64,000 nt of DNA from an uncultured Rhizobiaceae group bacterium (lineage in GTDB: Bacteria > Pseudomonadota > Alphaproteobacteria > Rhizobiales > Rhizobiaceae), in the NCBI GenBank assembly GCA_947501445.1, contig CANMVS010000006.1:1-64000 (forward strand), in the 5' to 3' direction. The position numbers and the translations under genes were made by a program. The notes beneath the pieces are model-generated. The model saw only the letters and a list, made by a program, of their open reading frames with translations. It was not told the DNA's origin and made no database searches. The stretch's first letter is position 1. Each line of letters starts with the position of its first letter. Shown here in pieces: positions 62,798 through 64,000 of the stretch.

Positions 62798-64000
62798 TTA
62801 ATGCGATAATCTCACATTTTGAATAGTTCGCGCAAATATGCCGTGGACAGCACCTGTAACAAAGACCAGATGGGCCTCCAGCCTTGCCATGTCCGGAAAA
62901 TCAATCCCGTTGAGCATCAGTTCCTGAAAAGCTATTGGTGAGGTGTCCGGATCAAATTTCTCGTCCAGACAAAGCCGTACAAATTGTGAAATATTCGTCA
63001 GTAATGACAGCGTCTCAATCAGGGTTATGGCGTTTTGTTCGCCAATCATGCGGGGCGCCAGCTCCTGGATTACTTCCTTTGTTCCCGTATGGGTTTTGAC
63101 ATCCGTCAGTCCGAAAGCGGAAGCCTGCAGACGCAGAAACTGTGCAATGAATTCGATATCGATGATGCCGCCATCAATGAGTTTCAAGTCCCAGATATTG
63201 GCTGGTGGCTTTTCATCGGCTATCCGCTGGCGCATGGCAGCGACTTCTTTTGCTGTCGCGAACACGTCTCGCTTCCGGTTCAATACATCGGCAAAAACCG
63301 CCTCAGCTTCGCATTTAAGACCGCCGTCACCGGCAATAAACCGCGCGCGGGATAACGCCATATGCTCCCATACCCAGGCTTCTTCTTCCTGATATTTCCG
63401 AAACGCCCGCACATTGGTGGCAACCGGACCTTTATTGCCGGATGGCCTCAACCGTAAATCCACCTCATACAGAACCCCTTCGCCCGTTGGTGCAGACAGG
63501 GCGGCAATCAACCGCTGGGTCAACCGTGTGTAATAACGAACCGGATCAAGTGGTTTTGCGCCATCGGATTCCTCACATCCATCATCGTAGGCATAGAGCA
63601 AAATCACATCGACATCGGAAGAAGCCGTCAATTCAAGACTGCCAAGTTTGCCAAGACCAATGATCGCGACCCGTCCGCCGGATATGCGTCCGTGCATCCG
63701 TTCAAGCTCTATCTGCGCTGCATCCAAAACAGACCGCAGGGTCAGGTCAGCAAGGTGGGAAAATGCGCGTGCAGCACGCTCGCCATCAATAGCACCGGTC
63801 AACAAACGGACCCCGACAAGAAACTTCTGCTCAGAAGCAAATATGCGCAGCCGATCCAGTATTTCCTCATAATTTGATGTGCCATCAAGGAATGCTTCCA
63901 ATCGTTCGGAAAGATAGTCTCTTGTGGGAAGGTCGGCCAGAAGTGTCGGGTCCAGCATGCCATCAAACACATGCGGATTACGGGCAATGATTTCAGCCAG
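62798..64000 (-). CDS. glnE: Glutamate-ammonia-ligase adenylyltransferase, C-terminal part (cut by window edge)
   Basis: Bifunctional enzyme adenylylating and deadenylylating glutamine synthetase. Only the last 400 or so of roughly 980 residues are in the window; the frame runs off the right edge (the first codons read LAEIIARNPHVFDGMLDP). The second nucleotidyltransferase domain is visible: GRVAIIGLGKLGSLELTASSDVDVILLY, YEVDLRLRPSGNKGP, the GlnD-like helical region IADEKPPANIWDLKLIDGGIIDIEF and the C-terminal helices. Tail-to-tail with the histidine kinase, about 220 bases apart. Confidence 0.95.
   Translation of the reverse strand: MAEIIARNPHVFDGMLDPTLLADLPTRDYLSERLEAFLDGTSNYEEILDRLRIFASEQKFLVGVRLLTGAIDGERAARAFSHLADLTLRSVLDAAQIELERMHGRISGGRVAIIGLGKLGSLELTASSDVDVILLYAYDDGCEESDGAKPLDPVRYYTRLTQRLIAALSAPTGEGVLYEVDLRLRPSGNKGPVATNVRAFRKYQEEEAWVWEHMALSRARFIAGDGGLKCEAEAVFADVLNRKRDVFATAKEVAAMRQRIADEKPPANIWDLKLIDGGIIDIEFIAQFLRLQASAFGLTDVKTHTGTKEVIQELAPRMIGEQNAITLIETLSLLTNISQFVRLCLDEKFDPDTSPIAFQELMLNGIDFPDMARLEAHLVFVTGAVHGIFARTIQNVRLSH

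Noticed and set aside
1-64000. CRISPR arrays or insertion sequences with transposase genes
   Set aside because: No regularly spaced short repeats and no transposase-like reading frame were found.

Overview
The window looks like the chromosome of an alphaproteobacterium of the order Hyphomicrobiales (Rhizobiales), probably marine or brackish, with moderate GC content. The evidence is an Omp2/RopA-type porin family, the chain recO-era-rnc-lepB-DUF2062-rsh-rpoZ, a PAS histidine kinase tail-to-tail with glnE, a soxSRT/soxVWXYZABCD cluster in the order described for Pseudaminobacter, and a CtrA-type site. The order is inferred; no 16S gene is present.

Layout. 1-4 kb: de novo NAD operon nadABC on the minus strand behind a long perfect palindrome. 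4-5.3 kb: an MFS carrier. 5.3-12.3 kb: a minus-strand housekeeping run (recO, era, rnc, lepB, DUF2062, rsh, rpoZ); acpS, often found here, is absent. 12.6-19 kb: NYN-domain protein, family 5 uracil-DNA glycosylase, smpB, dapA, lytic transglycosylase, alpha/beta hydrolase. 19-24.3 kb: a pentonate (xylonate-type) dehydratase, an 8-oxoguanine-deaminase-type amidohydrolase, and GT10 and GT25 glycosyltransferases. 24.5-38.4 kb: a complete thiosulfate-oxidation (Sox) region, soxVWXYZABCD on the minus strand and soxS-soxR-soxT divergent, flanked by a second YeeE/YedE transporter, a DsrE-like protein, a DUF302-like protein and a metallo-beta-lactamase-fold protein. 38.6 kb: tRNA-Ser(GCU). 40.3-44.6 kb: a mirror-image duplication of a [porin - terminator - tyrosine recombinase] module. 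44.7-64 kb: small proteins, a glutathione transferase, AMP nucleosidase, ETF-ubiquinone oxidoreductase, family 4 uracil-DNA glycosylase, MFS and EamA carriers, an orphan molybdenum hydroxylase large subunit, aminopeptidase N, a membrane PAS histidine kinase, and the C-terminal part of glnE running off the right edge.

How the parts work together. The Sox proteins form the periplasmic thiosulfate-oxidising system: SoxYZ carries the substrate, SoxXA attaches it, SoxB hydrolyses the sulfate end and SoxCD oxidises the sulfane sulfur. SoxV, SoxW and SoxS supply reducing power, SoxT and the second YeeE protein probably move sulfur species, and SoxR represses. Similar AT-rich imperfect palindromes (core resembling ATATATNCGAAT) lie before several of these units and are candidate SoxR operators.

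Most unusual. (1) Two near-duplicate porin genes point at each other with two near-duplicate tyrosine recombinase genes between them, converging on a shared bidirectional terminator. The geometry, and blocks of near-perfect identity inside otherwise diverged genes, suggest gene conversion and possible inversion or porin switching. (2) A dispersed element of about 100 bp with two hairpins occurs five times, three of them in the sox cluster and one supplying the stop codon of a transporter gene. (3) Strong palindromic operators are visible for nadABC and the ETF-QO gene, and a full-consensus CtrA site precedes the histidine kinase.
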